This document shows positions 33,869 through 43,201 of a stretch of DNA of 64,000 nt, one piece after another (positions within the stretch are counted from its first letter, which is position 1; every line of letters begins with the position of its first letter). The notes beneath the pieces are model-generated. The model saw only the letters and a program-made list of their open reading frames with translations. It was not told where the DNA came from and did not search any database. This stretch comes from CAZGSN01 sp964371655 (GTDB taxonomy: Bacteria; Desulfobacterota; Binatia; HRBIN30), in the NCBI GenBank assembly GCA_964371655.1, contig CAYJOD010000002.1:123688-187687 (forward strand), read 5' to 3'. A program made the position numbers and the translations under genes.

Positions 33869-34795
33869 ATGCGGATGCTGGTCACTGGCGCTTCCGGGTT
33901 CGTTGGTTCACATGTTGCACGCGCGGCACTCGACCGCGGCCACGAGGTCGTGGCCGTAGTTCGCTCCCGTACACGGTGCGCTCGGCTCGAGGAACTTTCC
34001 GCCGACCTTCGCCTCGTGGAGGCGGATCTGCGTGACCCCGAGTCCATGCGACGCGCGGCGTCGGAGGCTTCACCCGACGTCGCTCTTCATCTGGGCTGGT
34101 CGATCGGTCCTGACTGCTATGATTCACCGGCGAATCTCGCGTGTGTTGGGGGTTCCCTGGCGCTCCTGCAAGGCCTGGTGGAAGCGGGCTGTCCGCGAAT
34201 CGTGTTTGTCGGAACCCATCTCGAGCTGGCGCCAAGCGCGGGCGACTTGAATGAGGACGACCCCGTCGCCCCACACAATCTCTACGCGGCTTGCAAGGAT
34301 GCCGTTCACCGAATCGCCCGGGCCTACGTCGCGAGCACCGGATCCTCATTTGTTTGGGCTCGACTATTCAATGTCTATGGGCCGGGCCAGGCCGATTGGG
34401 CTCTGGTTTCGTACATCATCCGGCACCTACTCGAAGAGCGCAGATGCCCGATGACGCATGGAGAGCAGGTGCGGGTCTTCCTCCATGTCCGCGACGTAGC
34501 CGATGCCTTGCTCGACGTCGGGCGCTCGTCGGTCCGGGGAGTAGTCCACGTGGGTTCAGACGGTATCGTAAGCGTTCGCGAGCTCGCCCTACGCATCGGC
34601 GAGCAGTTGGGGCGCTCGGAGTTGCTGTCATTCGGAGAGCTCGCGCCTACGATCCGCGACTCGCCGCGGATCGTAGGCGCCAAGGCCCGACTTTACTCGG
34701 AGGTCGGGTTCCGGCCGAGGTTGAGCCTGGATGAGGGTCTGGCGGACACGATCGATTGGTGGCGCAAGCACAGCCCTTCCGTGGTCGCGACGTGA
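33869..34795 (+). CDS. NAD-dependent epimerase/dehydratase (extended SDR)
   Basis: 308 residues from ATG 33869 (33848 also possible). Rossmann GASGFVGS, catalytic Y-x3-K in LYAACKDAVHR, and NVYGPGQ typical of nucleotide-sugar epimerases. It is short for a CDP-glucose 4,6-dehydratase, so more likely a 4-reductase or epimerase. A perfect 16-bp hairpin lies in its 3' part (34643-34680). Its TGA overlaps the GTG of the next gene (GTGA), so it is coupled to the methyltransferase downstream. Confidence 0.88.
   Translation: MRMLVTGASGFVGSHVARAALDRGHEVVAVVRSRTRCARLEELSADLRLVEADLRDPESMRRAASEASPDVALHLGWSIGPDCYDSPANLACVGGSLALLQGLVEAGCPRIVFVGTHLELAPSAGDLNEDDPVAPHNLYAACKDAVHRIARAYVASTGSSFVWARLFNVYGPGQADWALVSYIIRHLLEERRCPMTHGEQVRVFLHVRDVADALLDVGRSSVRGVVHVGSDGIVSVRELALRIGEQLGRSELLSFGELAPTIRDSPRIVGAKARLYSEVGFRPRLSLDEGLADTIDWWRKHSPSVVAT
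34643..34680. repeat. Perfect 16-bp inverted repeat inside a coding sequence
   Basis: Left arm GCGCCTACGATCCGCG (34643-34658), loop ACTCGC, right arm CGCGGATCGTAGGCGC (34665-34680). The frame continues through it without disruption. Confidence 0.9.
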
Positions 34796-36081
34796 GCGAC
34801 GCCGGCGTTCCGCGCGAGCCCGCCCTCGGGGCGACGCGCTGTCGCGCTTGTCGCGGCAGCCGCATGATCGACTTCCTCGACCTCGGTGTGCAGCCGATTG
34901 CGAATCGATACGTTGACGCGGCTCAGCGCGGCGAGCCAGAGCCGGCGTTTCCGCTCCATGCCTATGCGTGCCTCGATTGCGCACTCATCCAGGTACCCAA
35001 CCGCGTGCCGGCGGAGTTCTTTCGGCACTATCTCTACATGCCTTCGGCCGCAGACAGCCTGCGCCGTCACTTCGACGCGCTTGCCGATCGGCTCGTGGAG
35101 GGCGAGTACCTGCCTGCCCAGGGTTACCTGGTCGATATCGGGTGCAATGAGGGGGTGCTGCTCTTCGCGTGTGCGCAGCGCGGGCTGCGCGTGGTCGGCG
35201 TCGATCCAGCGCTGAATCTCATCGAGCCGGTACGCGCCGCGGGAATCGAGGTGGTGGGCGAGTACTTCGGAGTCGAGGTGGTCCGCCAACTGCGTGCGCG
35301 TCTCGGTCCCGCTTCGGTGGTCACGACGACCAACACCTTCAATCACATCGACGACCTGCGTGGCTTCGTTTCTGGCGTACGAGATCTGCTCGCCGCGGAC
35401 GGGGTGTTCATCGTCGAGGTTCCGCATGCAGCGGATCTCCTCGAACACAATGAGTTCGACACGATCTACCACGAGCATCTCTCGGAGTTCAGCGTGCGCT
35501 CGGTGGTCGAATTGTACCGCGACTGCGGTCTACAGGTGTATGACGTCGAGGCGCTCGAAGTGCATGGTGGTTCGATGCGCGTCTGGGGGCAGCGCACGGA
35601 CGGTCCGAGGCAACAAACCGCTGCCGTCGACCGATGGCTGTCGGGGGAGAAGGCGCGAGGCCTCTTCGAGCCTGACACCTACGATGCCTTCCGCAAGCGG
35701 GTCGAAGCTTTGCGTGAGACACTGCGGGAACAGATCGCCTCCCTGCGCGCGAGCGGCAAGAGGGTGGCGGCGTATGGGGCGCCCGCCAAGGGGATGACCC
35801 TGCTCGCCTACTGTGGCTTCGGTCCCGAGGACATTGCCTACGTTGTGGACCGTAGTCCCCTCAAACAGGGCCGCTTCACTCCGGGAACCGACATCGCAAT
35901 TGTGCCGCCGGAGCGCATTGTGACTGACCCGCCGGACGTCTTACTCGTGCTCGCCTGGAACTACTTGGATGAGATCCGGGTGCAGCAGGCTGATTTCATC
36001 GGTCGCGGCGGGCGCTTCCTCGTGCCCATCCCGGTTCCACGCTTCGTCGATGGGGAACGGCTAGGGAGCGAATCCCCATGA
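34792..36081 (+). CDS. SAM-dependent sugar C-methyltransferase
   Basis: 429 residues from GTG 34792, which overlaps the upstream stop as GTGA. Order of parts: N-terminal zinc-type domain (CRACRG...CLDCAL), class I SAM-binding fold (DIGCNEGVLLFACAQRG, VVGVDPA), then a C-terminal domain with GAPAKGMTLL and a VDRSPLKQGRFTPGT segment, as in C-methyltransferases acting on 4-keto-6-deoxysugars (TylC3/EvaC type). IYHEHLSEFSV is the family's EH block. Expected reaction: methyl to C3 of an NDP-4-keto-sugar in the cytoplasm, giving a branched sugar. Confidence 0.92.
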   Translation: MSDAGVPREPALGATRCRACRGSRMIDFLDLGVQPIANRYVDAAQRGEPEPAFPLHAYACLDCALIQVPNRVPAEFFRHYLYMPSAADSLRRHFDALADRLVEGEYLPAQGYLVDIGCNEGVLLFACAQRGLRVVGVDPALNLIEPVRAAGIEVVGEYFGVEVVRQLRARLGPASVVTTTNTFNHIDDLRGFVSGVRDLLAADGVFIVEVPHAADLLEHNEFDTIYHEHLSEFSVRSVVELYRDCGLQVYDVEALEVHGGSMRVWGQRTDGPRQQTAAVDRWLSGEKARGLFEPDTYDAFRKRVEALRETLREQIASLRASGKRVAAYGAPAKGMTLLAYCGFGPEDIAYVVDRSPLKQGRFTPGTDIAIVPPERIVTDPPDVLLVLAWNYLDEIRVQQADFIGRGGRFLVPIPVPRFVDGERLGSESP

Positions 36082-37178
36082 CCACCGGGTTGGATGTCAT
36101 CCGCGACGACCTGCGTGAGATCGCGCTCCGGGCAGAGAAAGACTTGCGTTGGTTCGACGGGAAGCGAGTGCTGATCACCGGCGGCGCTGGCTTCCTGATG
36201 TCGTATCTCGTCGATGTGCTTGCGGCGCGTACAGAGTCGACGACAGGGGGGAAGGCGGCGCGCGTCGTCGTCGTCGACAACTTCACGACCTCTCGGAAGG
36301 CACGCTTGGCTCATCTTGCTTCACATCCGAGCGTCGAGCTGCGCGACCTCGATGTATCTACTCTGGAGCTCGCCGAGTCGTTCGACGTGATCGTGCACGG
36401 CGCATCGATTGCCTCGCCGGTCATGTACCGGCGGATGCCACTGCGCACACTCGAGGTCAATGCGCTCGGCACCTGGGCGCTCTTGCGTGCGGTGCAGGGC
36501 CGACCACTCGATGCGTTCGTGTTGCTGAGCACGAGTGAGATCTACGGCGATCCGGAGCCGGGCCAGGTTCCGACGCGCGAAACCTATCCGGGTCGTGTTT
36601 CCTCAACCGGTCCTCGCGCCTGTTACGACGAGTCGAAGCGCTTCGCCGAGACGCTAGCCCTGGCCTACTTCCGTACCCACGGCACGCCGGTACGAATCGT
36701 GCGGCCGTTCAACGTGTACGGTCCGGGGCTGCGGCCCGACGACGGGCGGGTGGTGCCGAGCCTGGTCGACGCGGCGAGGCGCGGAATGGATCTCGTACTT
36801 CACTCGGACGGCAGCCCACGCCGGAGCTTCTGCTATGTGACGGATTTCCTCGTGTCCTTTCTCCGCGTGATCACACACGGCGTCAACGGCGAGCCCTATA
36901 ACGTTGGCGACGATCGCGAAGAGATTGCAATGCGAGAGCTCGCGGAGCGCATTCGCCTGGTCATGCGTACGGGCGGCGACGTCATCGTGCAGCCCAGCGC
37001 GGACCCCGATTATCTCGCGGACAACCCGCAGCGTCGCTGCCCCGACCTCACCAAGCTTCGTGCATTGGGTGGATCCCTGCCTTGTGTTTCCCTAGAGGAA
37101 GGGATCGGGCGCTATGCGCGCTGGCTCGATACAGAGCATTGGCTTGGTTCCGGTGTGCCGGCCAACGAGGAATCATGA
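36078..37178 (+). CDS. NAD-dependent nucleotide-sugar SDR, UDP-xylose synthase-like
   Basis: 366 residues. GGAGFLMS is a slightly altered Rossmann loop (Met where Gly is usual). Catalytic Y-x3-K lies in RACYDESKRFAE, the wording typical of UDP-glucuronate decarboxylases; VVVDNFTTS and RPFNVYGPG also fit. A UDP-xylose synthase would need UDP-glucuronate, which the dehydrogenase downstream could supply, but other SDR reactions are possible. ATGA overlap on both sides (36078 and 37175). Confidence 0.88.
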   Translation: MTTGLDVIRDDLREIALRAEKDLRWFDGKRVLITGGAGFLMSYLVDVLAARTESTTGGKAARVVVVDNFTTSRKARLAHLASHPSVELRDLDVSTLELAESFDVIVHGASIASPVMYRRMPLRTLEVNALGTWALLRAVQGRPLDAFVLLSTSEIYGDPEPGQVPTRETYPGRVSSTGPRACYDESKRFAETLALAYFRTHGTPVRIVRPFNVYGPGLRPDDGRVVPSLVDAARRGMDLVLHSDGSPRRSFCYVTDFLVSFLRVITHGVNGEPYNVGDDREEIAMRELAERIRLVMRTGGDVIVQPSADPDYLADNPQRRCPDLTKLRALGGSLPCVSLEEGIGRYARWLDTEHWLGSGVPANEES

Positions 37179-38530
37179 AGGTCGCCGTCATCGGAGCGGG
37201 CCGCGTCGGGCTGGTCAGCGGCCTTGTCCTGTTCGAGCTCGGCCACGAACTGACGCTCTTCGACGTGGATCGATATCGCGTCGCACGGCTGCAAGTCGGC
37301 GAGATGCCCTTCTTCGAGCCGGACGCCGCGGCGGCTCTTCGTGTCGCAACTCAGAGTGGTCGATGGGCCGTGACCGATCAAGCCGATCGGATCGCGGATT
37401 GCGACGTGGTGCTGATCGCCGTTCCGACTCCCGCGGCGCCCGACGGACGGTACGACCTGGGTGCGCTCAGCGACGCGATCTCCATGTTGGGCCGGGTCCG
37501 CGCCAATGCAGTGGGCGGGCTACGCTGGCGAGGGATCTTTCTCCGTAGCACGGTGCTGCCCGGGACGACCCAGCAGATTGTCGGAGACGCGCTCGCCCGC
37601 AGTGCCGCGGACGGCTCGCCGCCGTGTCCGGTCGGCTATCTCCCGGAGTTCCTGCGCGAGGGTACGGCCCTGGCCGATGCGCGGCGACCCGATCGCATCG
37701 TCGTGGGCGCAGAGGATGCGGATCTCTCGTCACTGGCACGCGAGCTGTTCGACGGCCTCGCAACCACGTTCTTCGAGACCGGGATCCGTACCGCCGAGCT
37801 CATCAAGACGGCGAACAACGCCATGCTGTCGATCTGCATCTCGTTTGCGAACGAGATCGCCCGACTTGCCGAGACCGTCGAAGGCGCCGATGCGATGAAG
37901 GTCTTCGAAGGCATTCACCTGGATCGCCGATTTCAAGGACCGGCGAAGGCGGGCATCGTCGACTATCTTCTCCCCGGCCCGGGTTTCGGCGGCAGCTGCC
38001 TCGGCAAGGACCTCGCTGCGCTCGCCGCCTTTGCAAGAGAACAGCAGCAGGAGGCTTTGCTGCTCGACGCCGCGCTCCGCATGAACCAGACCCAACCAGT
38101 TCGGTTCGTCGATCGCATCGACAGGGCTCTCGGAGGCCTCATGGGCCGGCGTGTGATGGTCCTCGGGCTCGCGTTCAAGCCGGGCACCGACGACGACCGC
38201 GGATCAATCGCGCTCCCCATCGTCCGCGAGCTCGCCGCGCGCGGCGCCGATGTCCGCGCCCACGACCCGCGCGCGGCGGAGTCCGCAACCCTCGCATCCC
38301 TCGGAGTTTCTGTGCTTACGGACGAGGCGTTCGCGGCTGCCTTCGATGCCGCGGAGGCGGTTGTCCTCGTCACGCCCTGGCCGTCGTATGTGGAGACACT
38401 CCCGGAAATGCTCGCCAAGCGCTCGCTGCCATTGCTCTTCGCGGATGCGCGTGGGATCTTTCGCGCGACGAAGCGTGCGGCCTGTGTCACCTATCTCCGT
38501 GTCGGCGTCCGTGCCGCGCACGAAGTGTAG
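37175..38530 (+). CDS. UDP-glucose/GDP-mannose dehydrogenase family
   Basis: 451 residues. N-terminal NAD site VIGAGRVGLVSG; catalytic cysteine in PGFGGSCLGKD; FLREGTAL and LGLAFKPGTDDDRGS are family blocks. It oxidises the C6 alcohol of an NDP-hexose to the acid in two steps, most often UDP-glucose to UDP-glucuronate. The preceding UXS-like SDR would then decarboxylate the product, so the two could make UDP-xylose (inference). An open frame upstream is a shadow; ATG 37175 overlaps the previous stop. Confidence 0.92.
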   Translation: MKVAVIGAGRVGLVSGLVLFELGHELTLFDVDRYRVARLQVGEMPFFEPDAAAALRVATQSGRWAVTDQADRIADCDVVLIAVPTPAAPDGRYDLGALSDAISMLGRVRANAVGGLRWRGIFLRSTVLPGTTQQIVGDALARSAADGSPPCPVGYLPEFLREGTALADARRPDRIVVGAEDADLSSLARELFDGLATTFFETGIRTAELIKTANNAMLSICISFANEIARLAETVEGADAMKVFEGIHLDRRFQGPAKAGIVDYLLPGPGFGGSCLGKDLAALAAFAREQQQEALLLDAALRMNQTQPVRFVDRIDRALGGLMGRRVMVLGLAFKPGTDDDRGSIALPIVRELAARGADVRAHDPRAAESATLASLGVSVLTDEAFAAAFDAAEAVVLVTPWPSYVETLPEMLAKRSLPLLFADARGIFRATKRAACVTYLRVGVRAAHEV

Positions 38531-38534
38531 CGGG

Positions 38535-39866
38535 ATGAGCGAGACTCCGTCCCAAAGCGAGATACTGCGCGCCGAGATCATCGAGCGCGTGCGGGCTCTG
38601 TATGCTCTCGACAATACGGTGAAGCCTTTCGTGCCCGGTGAAACTTTCATCCCGTATTCGGGGCGCGTCTTCGACGGGTCGGAGATCGAAGCGCTCGTCC
38701 ATAGCGCGCTGGATGCCTGGATCACGGCGGGCCCGTACGCGACGGAATTCGAGCGCGCGCTCGCCAGCTACACCGGGGCGCGCGGGGCCGTATTCGTGAA
38801 CTCCGGGTCATCGGCCAACCTGCTGGCATTGGCGACGTGCACGTCTCCGAAACTCGAACGACCGCTGCTTCCGGGTGACGAGGTCATCACGCCGGCGGCG
38901 GGTTTCCCGACCACCGTCAACCCGATCGTGCAGGTCGGCTGCATTCCGGTGTTCGTCGATGTGGAGCTCGGGACGTACAACCCCGATCCGGAGCGCATCG
39001 AGCGCGCGATCGGGCCGCGTACCCGCGCTATCATGGTGGCCCATATGCTGGGCAACCCGTTCGACGCCCCGGCCTACAAGGCGCTTGCGGATCGTCATGG
39101 ATTGTTCCTGATCGAAGACACCTGCGATGCTCTAGGTGCCACGTTGGGCGGACGTATGGCGGGTACGTTCGGCGACTTTGGAACGCTTTCGTTCTACCCG
39201 GCGCACCAGATGACCACAGGGGAAGGCGGTGCCGTGCTGTGCGGCGACCCCGCCCGCCAGAAGATCGTTGAGTCCTTCCGCGACTGGGGGCGCGACTGCT
39301 GGTGCGAGCCGGGCAAGGACAATACCTGCGGAAAACGCTTCGGTTGGCGGCTTGGCGGGCTGCCGGAAGGTTATGACCACAAGTACATCTACAGCCACAT
39401 CGGCTACAATTTGAAGGCGACGGACCTTCAAGCTGCACTGGGGCTGGCGCAGCTTCGCCGCGTGCCGTCGTTCGTGGCTCGACGCCGGCACAACTTCGAT
39501 GGTCTCCAGCACGTTCTCGAGGCCTTCGATGACGTGCTGATCCTCCCGCGCTCCGAACCCCGGGCCGAGCCGAGTTGGTTCGGTTTCCCAATCACCGTGC
39601 GCGCCGCGGCACCGTTTACCAAGAACGATTTCGTGGCCTTCCTAGAGGAGCGTCGAATCGCGACCCGATCCCTCTTCGGAGGCAATCTGCTCAGGCAGCC
39701 GGCCTGGGACGGGCGAGCACACCGCGTCGTCGGTGCGCTCGCTAACAGCGATGTCATCGCGACCTCGACATTTCTCGTCGGCGTGTATCCGGGGATCGAC
39801 GACGAGCGTCTCCATTACATGCAGCAGACGCTACGGGCGTTCCTCGAGAAGGCGCGGCGAGCGTGA
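38535..39866 (+). CDS. rfbH: CDP-4-keto-6-deoxy-D-glucose-3-dehydrase (RfbH/E1-type)
   Basis: 443 residues. DegT-family fold with the PLP lysine replaced by H224 (SFYPAHQMT), and the E1 [2Fe-2S] motif with exact spacing C197-x57-C255-x-C257-x7-C265. This is the mark of the PMP/iron-sulfur 3-dehydrase that makes 3,6-dideoxyhexoses from CDP-4-keto-6-deoxyglucose. It needs an NADH-dependent reductase (E3/RfbI); none is seen in the window. Other marks: GSSANL, GFPTTVNP, EDTCDALGA, GYNLKATDLQAALG. ATG 38535 follows the previous stop by 4 bases. Confidence 0.93.
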   Translation: MSETPSQSEILRAEIIERVRALYALDNTVKPFVPGETFIPYSGRVFDGSEIEALVHSALDAWITAGPYATEFERALASYTGARGAVFVNSGSSANLLALATCTSPKLERPLLPGDEVITPAAGFPTTVNPIVQVGCIPVFVDVELGTYNPDPERIERAIGPRTRAIMVAHMLGNPFDAPAYKALADRHGLFLIEDTCDALGATLGGRMAGTFGDFGTLSFYPAHQMTTGEGGAVLCGDPARQKIVESFRDWGRDCWCEPGKDNTCGKRFGWRLGGLPEGYDHKYIYSHIGYNLKATDLQAALGLAQLRRVPSFVARRRHNFDGLQHVLEAFDDVLILPRSEPRAEPSWFGFPITVRAAAPFTKNDFVAFLEERRIATRSLFGGNLLRQPAWDGRAHRVVGALANSDVIATSTFLVGVYPGIDDERLHYMQQTLRAFLEKARRA

Positions 39867-39882
39867 CGCAGGACGGGTCGAC

Positions 39883-41124
39883 GTGAGTCCGGAGCTTCCC
39901 GGCGACGCTTCGGGGTGTCCCTGCTGCGGGGCCGCGATCGCAGCCCCCCCCGCCTTCGTCCATCCCGCCGTACCCGTGCTCGTGAATGTCCTCGCCTCGA
40001 GTGAGGACGAGGCCCGGGGCGCGCCGTCGGGGAGACTCGAGCTGTGCGAGTGCCCGGAGTGCGGACTGGTGTTCAACCGTGCTTTCAAGGGCGTGCCGTA
40101 CGGGCAGCATTACTTCGTCGATGCGACGCGATCGCCGCGCTATCTTCTGCACCTCGACGACGTGAGCGAGCGCTTGGCGGCGCGCGTGGCCCGGCGCTCG
40201 CCGTTCTCGATCGTCGACGTGGGTGCGGGCCAGGGTACTTTTCTCGCGCGCCTCGTCGGGCGACTCGGTGGAAAGATCTCTCGCGCGCACGGCTTCGATC
40301 CGGCGTTTCGATGCACGCAGGCGAAGCTGCCGAGCAACGTCGGTTTCACGGCAGCGCTGCTCGACGAGCGCGGCGCCGCCGCCCTCGACTTCCCTGTGGA
40401 CGTGGTCGTAACGCGGCATGTCCTGGAGCACGTACCGGATCCGGTGCGATTCCTGGCGTCGTTCCGCAAGTACTTCCCTGGCCCCTTCGAGCTCCTCGTC
40501 GAAACGCCCAACGTCGCCCATAGCTTGGAGCACGGGCTCCTCCACGATTTCTGCTACGAGCACTGCGCGATGTCGGGCGATGTCGCGCTCGCCGAGGCGC
40601 TGCGGCGCTCGGGCTACGAGCGGATACGCGTCGAGAGCGCTTTCGCCGACGAATACCTGGTTGCTTTCGCCTTCTCTCCAGCCGCGCGGCCGCGCAGCCT
40701 AGGTGCGGAGCCCTCCGCTCCGATGAAACTACGTTCGCCATCGACCCGGCTCGCCGCCATGGCCAAGCGCTTCGTGCCGGAGCACCGCGAACGACTCAAG
40801 CACGCCCGGACACGCGGGCCTATTGCGATCTGGGGCGGGGCTGGAAAGGGGGCGCTGTTCGCGCACCTGGTCGATCCAGATCGGGCACTCGTCGATTTCG
40901 TCGTGGACATTCACCCTGGCAAGCAAGGCTTCTTCCTGCCGGGCGCGGGCCACCGCGTCGTCTCTCCGGAGGAAGCGCGGCTGGCGGGGGCACGAACTGT
41001 GGTCGTGGCCAACGCGACCTATGTCGAGGAAGTCGCATCGCTGTGCGACGCACACGGACTCACGGTTGAAATCGAGTGCGTCGGGGATAGGAAGTTTGCG
41101 CGGACAACGTCCGGCCGCGGATGA
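39883..41124 (+). CDS. SAM-dependent methyltransferase, sugar C-methyltransferase-like
   Basis: 413 residues from GTG 39883 (AGGA 9 bases upstream). N-terminal Cys cluster (CPCCG...CECPECG), then a class I SAM domain (IVDVGAGQGTFLARL, VVTRHVLEHVPDP) and a C-terminal domain with IWGGAGKGALF like that of sugar C-methyltransferases. It lacks the TylC3 GAPAKG wording, so the target may differ. Last gene of the plus-strand run; what follows is a repeat and genes of opposite strand. Confidence 0.85.
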   Translation: MSPELPGDASGCPCCGAAIAAPPAFVHPAVPVLVNVLASSEDEARGAPSGRLELCECPECGLVFNRAFKGVPYGQHYFVDATRSPRYLLHLDDVSERLAARVARRSPFSIVDVGAGQGTFLARLVGRLGGKISRAHGFDPAFRCTQAKLPSNVGFTAALLDERGAAALDFPVDVVVTRHVLEHVPDPVRFLASFRKYFPGPFELLVETPNVAHSLEHGLLHDFCYEHCAMSGDVALAEALRRSGYERIRVESAFADEYLVAFAFSPAARPRSLGAEPSAPMKLRSPSTRLAAMAKRFVPEHRERLKHARTRGPIAIWGGAGKGALFAHLVDPDRALVDFVVDIHPGKQGFFLPGAGHRVVSPEEARLAGARTVVVANATYVEEVASLCDAHGLTVEIECVGDRKFARTTSGRG

Positions 41125-41133
41125 TCACGGCTT

Positions 41134-41327
41134 GAGCCCGAATAACTCAGTTGGAACCGCGGATGGACGCCGATGAACGCGGATAAGACCAGCCAGAAAC
41201 GGGACATGCAGGGATTCAGGTGATGAATTCGCCCGGACAAAATCGATACGCTTCGAAGGGAAGTGGTTCCCTTCCGAATCCGTGTCCATCCGCGTTCATC
41301 CGCGGTTCAACTGTTCTTTTCCGGTTG
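41134..41327. repeat. Palindromic repeat, family B-related, copy 3
   Basis: Arms GAACCGCGGATGGACGCCG and CATCCGCGTTCATCCGCGG. Shares layout with 23063-23258. It sits between two convergent genes, where it could act as a transcription stop (inference). Confidence 0.8.
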
Positions 41328-41416
41328 AATCAACGACCCTACCGTTCGCCCTGAGGAGCCGCCCTCTTCTGGCGGCGTCTCGAAGGGCGTCCTATCGAAT
41401 TGGCGGGCAAAGCCCG

Positions 41417-42205
41417 TCAGCGCTGAATCTCGGCGAGGGTGGGCGTCCGGCGGATACCCGCCTGGAGGAATGGAACAGCCAGCTGAACGGTCTTGCCGTC
41501 CTTGACGACTGGCTGCCGCGAATACTGGACCAAATACGCACGACGGGGACGATCTGTCCGGTTGGTGTCGCTGGCATGGGGCAGGGCGCCGTCCATCACG
41601 ACGATCGAACCCGCGGGGACGGTGAGCAGAATTCCGTCGCGGCGGCCGAAGTCGACGACGTCGTCGCTTGTCCACGGCTTGGTGAGGTCGTGGGAAATAA
41701 CCTTGCGCACATCGAGTACGGAGAAAGGGAGGACGCGGAGCGCGCCGCTCTCGGTGGTCATATCATCGAGCGCGATCCAGACGCTCAGGTTCGGGGGGTA
41801 ATGCCCGCAGCCGACGTAGTCGAGATAGCTCGAGTCCTGGTGCCAGATCCATCCGTGCTGGTTGTGTGGCGCCTGGCAGACAAAGGTCTCGGAGTACAGA
41901 AAAGCGTCCGTGCCCAAGGCCGCTCTGCAGATCGAGGCCATCAAGTCGCTGAACACGAGGTGCTGAACGAAATTGCTGCGCCGCACGAAGCCCGAGATTA
42001 CGTAGCGGTCGTCGAGTTGGCTCACCGGGACATACAGCTCTTCGCCGCGCTCGAGGCGGCCACGTTCCTCTGCAACGGCGAGATCGGCATCGTCACGTAG
42101 ACCTGCCAGCAGGCACCCGTCGACGGCTCGTTCGACGACGAAATAGCCCTCCTTAACGAAACTCTGCGCCCACAGGGGATTCAGTTGGATTTCGACAGCG
42201 CTCAT
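41417..42205 (-). CDS. PhyH-family dioxygenase
   Basis: 262 residues. WHQDSSYLDYVG gives the H-x-D iron ligands and ALPHASDTN the distal His; the NLSVWIALDD line is typical of PhyH. Close relative of 43202-43981 (shared 'GHYPPNLSVW-ALDD-T-E-GAL'). ATGA overlap with the GT2 upstream. Likely hydroxylates a sugar or lipid-linked precursor in this operon (inference). Confidence 0.9.
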   Translation of the reverse strand: MSAVEIQLNPLWAQSFVKEGYFVVERAVDGCLLAGLRDDADLAVAEERGRLERGEELYVPVSQLDDRYVISGFVRRSNFVQHLVFSDLMASICRAALGTDAFLYSETFVCQAPHNQHGWIWHQDSSYLDYVGCGHYPPNLSVWIALDDMTTESGALRVLPFSVLDVRKVISHDLTKPWTSDDVVDFGRRDGILLTVPAGSIVVMDGALPHASDTNRTDRPRRAYLVQYSRQPVVKDGKTVQLAVPFLQAGIRRTPTLAEIQR

Positions 42206-43095
42206 GCGGTTGGCTCGCGGGACTCATCGTCCGTTTTACGATCCAAGACCGCTCGGAAAATATGGCGGTGATGGGCCTCAGCGATGGGGATGTGCGGGGC
42301 GTAGATGGGCGGCAGGAGCGAGAACCACTTGGGAAATCCTTCTTCGGCAAGATAGCGGAAGATATCGCTCCATTGATCCTTGCCGCGGTCATGATGCACG
42401 GTGAGGGAAACCGAGCAGATTTCCGCAAGCTCGATCACGTCGATTCGACCGCGCTGCGCGTGCTCCACGGCGAGGGCATCAAAGAGGGCGCCGATGTGGG
42501 CATGATGTGTCTCTTGGTAGCGTTCGTAGTCGGTCGCCAGCGTCCGATCGGTCGGATAGATCACCGAAGGGGCGGGAAGAATGATGTGTTTCGCGGCGAA
42601 GAACTCACCCGCACCGCTGTACTCCCGAATTCCATCCTCCTTGGCTGCGCGCGCGAGTAGCGCGGCGAGCTGCGGCGCGAAGGGAAGGTCTAGCGCCACG
42701 AAGTCGGGGTTGGGGACTTCGATCGTCCCGACCACGATTGCATCCGGACTGCGTCGCGACAACCAGTCCGCCACCGAGTGAATTCCGTGCGGCAGAAGGT
42801 AGTCGTCGTCGCCCGAGAGCCAGGTGTACTCGGCATCGCTCATTTCGATTGCCGACATGACGCTACGCCCGGCGGGAATCGTCAGCGGATGTCGCCGGAA
42901 TCGAAATGCCGGCCAGCGACTCGCCCAGCGTTCGCAGACCTGCGGTGTTTCATCCGAGGAGCCGTTGTCGCTGACCAGGATCGGGATGGAAAGCGCTGCA
43001 CAGGTCGGCTGGTACTCGCGCAGCACCGCGTCGAGCATGCGCGCACGGTTAAAGGACGGGATTGCAATGGCGAGCCGAGGTCTTGCCATCGTCAC
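42202..43095 (-). CDS. Family 2 glycosyltransferase (abequosyltransferase-like)
   Basis: 297 residues. AIAIPSFNRARML at the start, ILVSDNGSSDE, and the D-D-D motif in WLSGDDDYLLPHGI for metal/sugar binding. The pattern matches RfbV-type transferases that add 3,6-dideoxyhexoses, consistent with RfbF and RfbH in the window. Coupled by ATGA overlap to the PhyH gene downstream; the PhyH gene at 43202 lies 106 bases upstream. Confidence 0.87.
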   Translation of the reverse strand: MTMARPRLAIAIPSFNRARMLDAVLREYQPTCAALSIPILVSDNGSSDETPQVCERWASRWPAFRFRRHPLTIPAGRSVMSAIEMSDAEYTWLSGDDDYLLPHGIHSVADWLSRRSPDAIVVGTIEVPNPDFVALDLPFAPQLAALLARAAKEDGIREYSGAGEFFAAKHIILPAPSVIYPTDRTLATDYERYQETHHAHIGALFDALAVEHAQRGRIDVIELAEICSVSLTVHHDRGKDQWSDIFRYLAEEGFPKWFSLLPPIYAPHIPIAEAHHRHIFRAVLDRKTDDESREPTA

Positions 43096-43201
43096 ATCGT
43101 CTCGCGATGGGAGGCGGCTTCGGAGTCGACAAACATCCTCGCCTCCACGCGGTGTGGCCAGGGCGGCGGCGGAGCGCTGGACTGTGTGACGAGCTTCGGA
43201 C

